Positions 62,069-64,000 of a stretch of DNA of 64,000 bases are shown one piece after another; the stretch's first letter is position 1, and each line of letters begins with the position of its first letter. The notes below the pieces were generated by a model. The model was not told the DNA's origin, made no database searches, and saw only the letters and a program-made list of their open reading frames with translations. Both the position numbers and the translations under genes were made by a program. Source of the stretch: Streptomyces umbrinus (GTDB lineage Bacteria > Actinomycetota > Actinomycetes > Streptomycetales > Streptomycetaceae). The stretch spans positions 11,135,501 to 11,199,500 of the forward strand of contig NZ_JAUSZI010000002.1 in the NCBI RefSeq assembly GCF_030817415.1, read 5' to 3'.

Positions 62069-62100
62069 CCTCCTCGCAAGAAACAGGTGAACACGACGGC

Positions 62101-63996
62101 TCACCTGAAGACATTGTCCGCGTCGTCCCAGGTGTAGGGATCGACGGTCGAGAGGTTACGGGGGGCTCGCGAGGACGACTGGTACATGGCCTCGATCTCG
62201 GCGGCGTAGCGGTGCGCGATGGCATCCCTGCGCAGCTTCATCGAAGGGGTGAGCATGCCGTTGGCGAGGTCGAACGGTTCGGAGAGCACGCGGTACACGC
62301 GGATCGACTCCGAGCGCGACACGGTGCTGTTGGCCGCGGCGACGGCGCGCTTGACCTCTTCGCGCAGGGCGTTCTCCTCGCGCGTCTCGCGGTCGTGCAC
62401 CTCGCCCGGTATGGCGAGGACCGAGCGCCAGTGCGCCAGGAAGTCCGGATCGAGGGTGATCAGCGCTCCCACACAGGGCCGGTTGTCGCCCACGACGACC
62501 GCCTGATGGATGAGCGGATGGACCCGCAGACGCTCTTCGAGAGCCGCGGGAGCCACGCTCTTGCCGCTGCTCGTGATGACGATGTCCTTCTTGCGCCCGG
62601 TGATGCTCAGATAGCCCTCGCTGTCGAGCCGGCCGATGTCGCCGGTGGCCAGCCAGCCGTTGTACAGCGCGGCCCGGGTGCTCGTCTCGTCGTTGATGTA
62701 GCCCTGGAAGACCGCGGGTCCCCGCACCAGGATCTCCCCGTCTTCGGCGACGTGGACCTCCATGTCGGGCAGGGGGCGTCCGACGGTTCCGAATTTCTCC
62801 CGGCCCACCGGCTGGGCCGTAATTCCGCCGCTGGTTTCCGTGAGTCCGTATCCGTCGTGGACGAAAATCCCGATTCCCGAGTAGAAGAGGGCGAGTTCAC
62901 GGTTGAGGGGAGAGCCGCCCGACACCGCGCCGCAGACTCTTCCGCCCAGCGCCGCACGCAGCTTTCGGTACACCGTCTTCTCGTAGAGGGCGTGTTGAAG
63001 TCGCAGATCGAAACCGGGGCCCGGACCCGTTCCCAGCCGGTGCCGCTCGCCGGCCGCGGCGAAGTCCCGCGCCGTGCGGACCGCGCGCTCGAACAGGGCG
63101 CCGCGGCCTGCCTCCTGAGCCTTGCGCAGGAAGTTCTTGTAGAACTTCTCGAAGACGGACGGGACGGCGTAGAGGAACGTGGGGCGGAAGGACAGGAGGG
63201 CGGCGGACAGTGTCTCCGGGCGCAGATCGGGCACGTGCCCCATCAGCATCCCGCCGCGCATGCACAGCCCCTGGATCATGAGGCCGTACACGTGTGAGAA
63301 GGGCAGGAAGGCGAGGATGGCCGGCTGCTGCCCGGGGGGCGCCACCGTGTGGCCCCAGCCGGCCAGCAGGGTGTCGCAGGAACTCGCCAGGCTGCGATGG
63401 CTCAGGGCACATCCCTTGGGAGGTCCCGTCGTACCCGAGGTGTAGGCGATGATCGCGGTCGAGTCGGGCAGCACGATCCGGCGCATCGACTCGACGGTGG
63501 TGAACGGTACCGACCGGCCCTGCTCCATCAGGTCCGTCAGGGCCCCGGAGTCCAACTGCCAGACGTGCTGCAGGGTCGGCAGCGAGGCGCACACGGAGCC
63601 GACCGTCATGATGCCCTGCTCGTCCTCCACCACCACCGCGACGCAGCCGGCGTCCTCGAGGATCCAGCCGACCTGCTCGTGCGACGACGTCGGGTAGATC
63701 GGCACGATCTCGGCGCCCACCGACCAGAGCGCGTAGCTGAGCACGGTCCACTCGTAGCGGGTGCGCGCCATGACGGCCACGCGGTGGCCCGGGAAGATCC
63801 CGGCCGCGATGAAACCCCGGGCCACGTCCACGACTTCGTCCCGCAGCTCGACCGCGGACACCGGTTCCCAGGCCCCCGGAGCGGCGTCCGAACGACGGGC
63901 CAGTTGGGACAGGGTGGGATCGCGTTCAGCCGTCTCGAAGAGACTGTCCGCGAGCCCTCCCTGCATCAAAGGCCGAGCCGGTCTGACAACTTCCAA
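62101..63996 (-). CDS. Long-chain fatty acid-CoA ligase, possibly 5-prime partial
   Basis: An AMP-forming acyl-CoA synthetase of 631 residues as visible. Features in order: P-loop YTSGTTGPPKGCALSH, A5 motif DGYGLTETSGG, A7 LATGDIGRLD and A8 GRKKDIVITSSGKSVAP; a C-terminal lid with the Lys of MKLRRD. The region FLPFSHVYGLMIQ is that of the FadD15 type. It activates fatty acids in an ATP-dependent two-step reaction. The only start in the window is TTG at 63996, four bases from the window edge, with no stop before it, so the true start may lie outside. Its stop is 15 bases from the inferred TnpB-element border. Confidence 0.88.
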   Translation of the reverse strand: MEVVRPARPLMQGGLADSLFETAERDPTLSQLARRSDAAPGAWEPVSAVELRDEVVDVARGFIAAGIFPGHRVAVMARTRYEWTVLSYALWSVGAEIVPIYPTSSHEQVGWILEDAGCVAVVVEDEQGIMTVGSVCASLPTLQHVWQLDSGALTDLMEQGRSVPFTTVESMRRIVLPDSTAIIAYTSGTTGPPKGCALSHRSLASSCDTLLAGWGHTVAPPGQQPAILAFLPFSHVYGLMIQGLCMRGGMLMGHVPDLRPETLSAALLSFRPTFLYAVPSVFEKFYKNFLRKAQEAGRGALFERAVRTARDFAAAGERHRLGTGPGPGFDLRLQHALYEKTVYRKLRAALGGRVCGAVSGGSPLNRELALFYSGIGIFVHDGYGLTETSGGITAQPVGREKFGTVGRPLPDMEVHVAEDGEILVRGPAVFQGYINDETSTRAALYNGWLATGDIGRLDSEGYLSITGRKKDIVITSSGKSVAPAALEERLRVHPLIHQAVVVGDNRPCVGALITLDPDFLAHWRSVLAIPGEVHDRETREENALREEVKRAVAAANSTVSRSESIRVYRVLSEPFDLANGMLTPSMKLRRDAIAHRYAAEIEAMYQSSSRAPRNLSTVDPYTWDDADNVFR

Positions 63997-64000
63997 GGGG

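Larger units (their letters stand above)
60559..62086 (-). mobile_element. TnpB-only IS200/IS605-type element (borders inferred)
   Basis: An intact tnpB with hairpins near both ends and no tnpA. On the coding strand the right end would be ATTCAA at 60559-60564 and the left end would follow TTCAC (complement of 62087-62091), a pentanucleotide of the TTGAT/TTCAN type used as target and TAM by this group. Total about 1.53 kb. Borders are inferred from motifs, not from an empty site. Confidence 0.6.

Noticed and set aside
61819..62100. Small plus-strand open frames in the TnpB left end
   Set aside because: Arg/His/Pro-rich, no ribosome site, inside the noncoding left end of the element.

Overview
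The window is high-GC DNA with strong third-position GC bias, GTG and ATGA overlap starts, Tat-type secretion signals, SigB-type sigma factor, DUF6479, DUF5133 and CsbD proteins, and a GlgE pathway operon. Together these point to a Streptomyces chromosome. No tRNA, rRNA, CRISPR array or biosynthetic (PKS/NRPS) cluster was seen.

Layout. 0.1-5.5 kb: a gyrase-B-like protein without TOPRIM domain and with a degenerate ATP site, a frameshifted VOC gene, DUF6479 protein, a stress sigma factor, an ANTAR protein, CsbD and an ATP-dependent DNA ligase. 5.7-21.5 kb: a divergent catabolic locus. Leftward run an oligopeptide/oligosaccharide-type ABC importer (lipoprotein, two permeases, two ATPases), an aldo/keto reductase, a HpaI-type aldolase, a BNR-repeat sialidase-like protein, a 2-hydroxyacid dehydrogenase and an Nramp-like carrier. 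Rightward run a DUF1537 acid-sugar kinase, a PdxA2-type dehydrogenase and a DeoR regulator. A 14+14 bp inverted repeat lies between the two arms. An IS110-family element is inserted inside the leftward operon. 21.6-24.9 kb: an orphan class V aminotransferase-like protein and an ABCG half-transporter.

25.0-33.1 kb: a ROK regulator followed by four exported carbohydrate-active enzymes (GH27, GH95, SGNH esterase, GH105). With the exported GH106-like protein at 56.7-59.7 kb they suggest degradation of pectic or arabinogalactan-type plant polysaccharide. 33.2-43.3 kb: a universal stress protein, a DUF4032 protein, an ActP-type symporter with its DUF485 partner, a small unknown, ArgP/LysE, EamA/TetR with a very clear shared operator, and an MFS exporter. 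43.6-51.1 kb: glgE-treS-mak-glgB, leftward and tightly coupled, converting trehalose via maltose-1-phosphate to branched alpha-glucan. 51.2-56.3 kb: DUF5133 protein, a small histidine-kinase-type ATPase and a 1279-residue HTH-nSTAND-WD40 protein. 59.9-64 kb: a lipoprotein, a TnpB-only IS200/IS605-type element with end hairpins, and a long-chain acyl-CoA synthetase that may run off the window edge.

The most promising undescribed material is the acid-sugar locus with its cytoplasmic BNR protein and noncanonical Nramp carrier, the ATPase-dead GyrB mimic, the nSTAND-WD40 protein, and the two RNA-guided-type mobile elements (IS110 with a candidate bridge-RNA leader, TnpB with a readable guide position).
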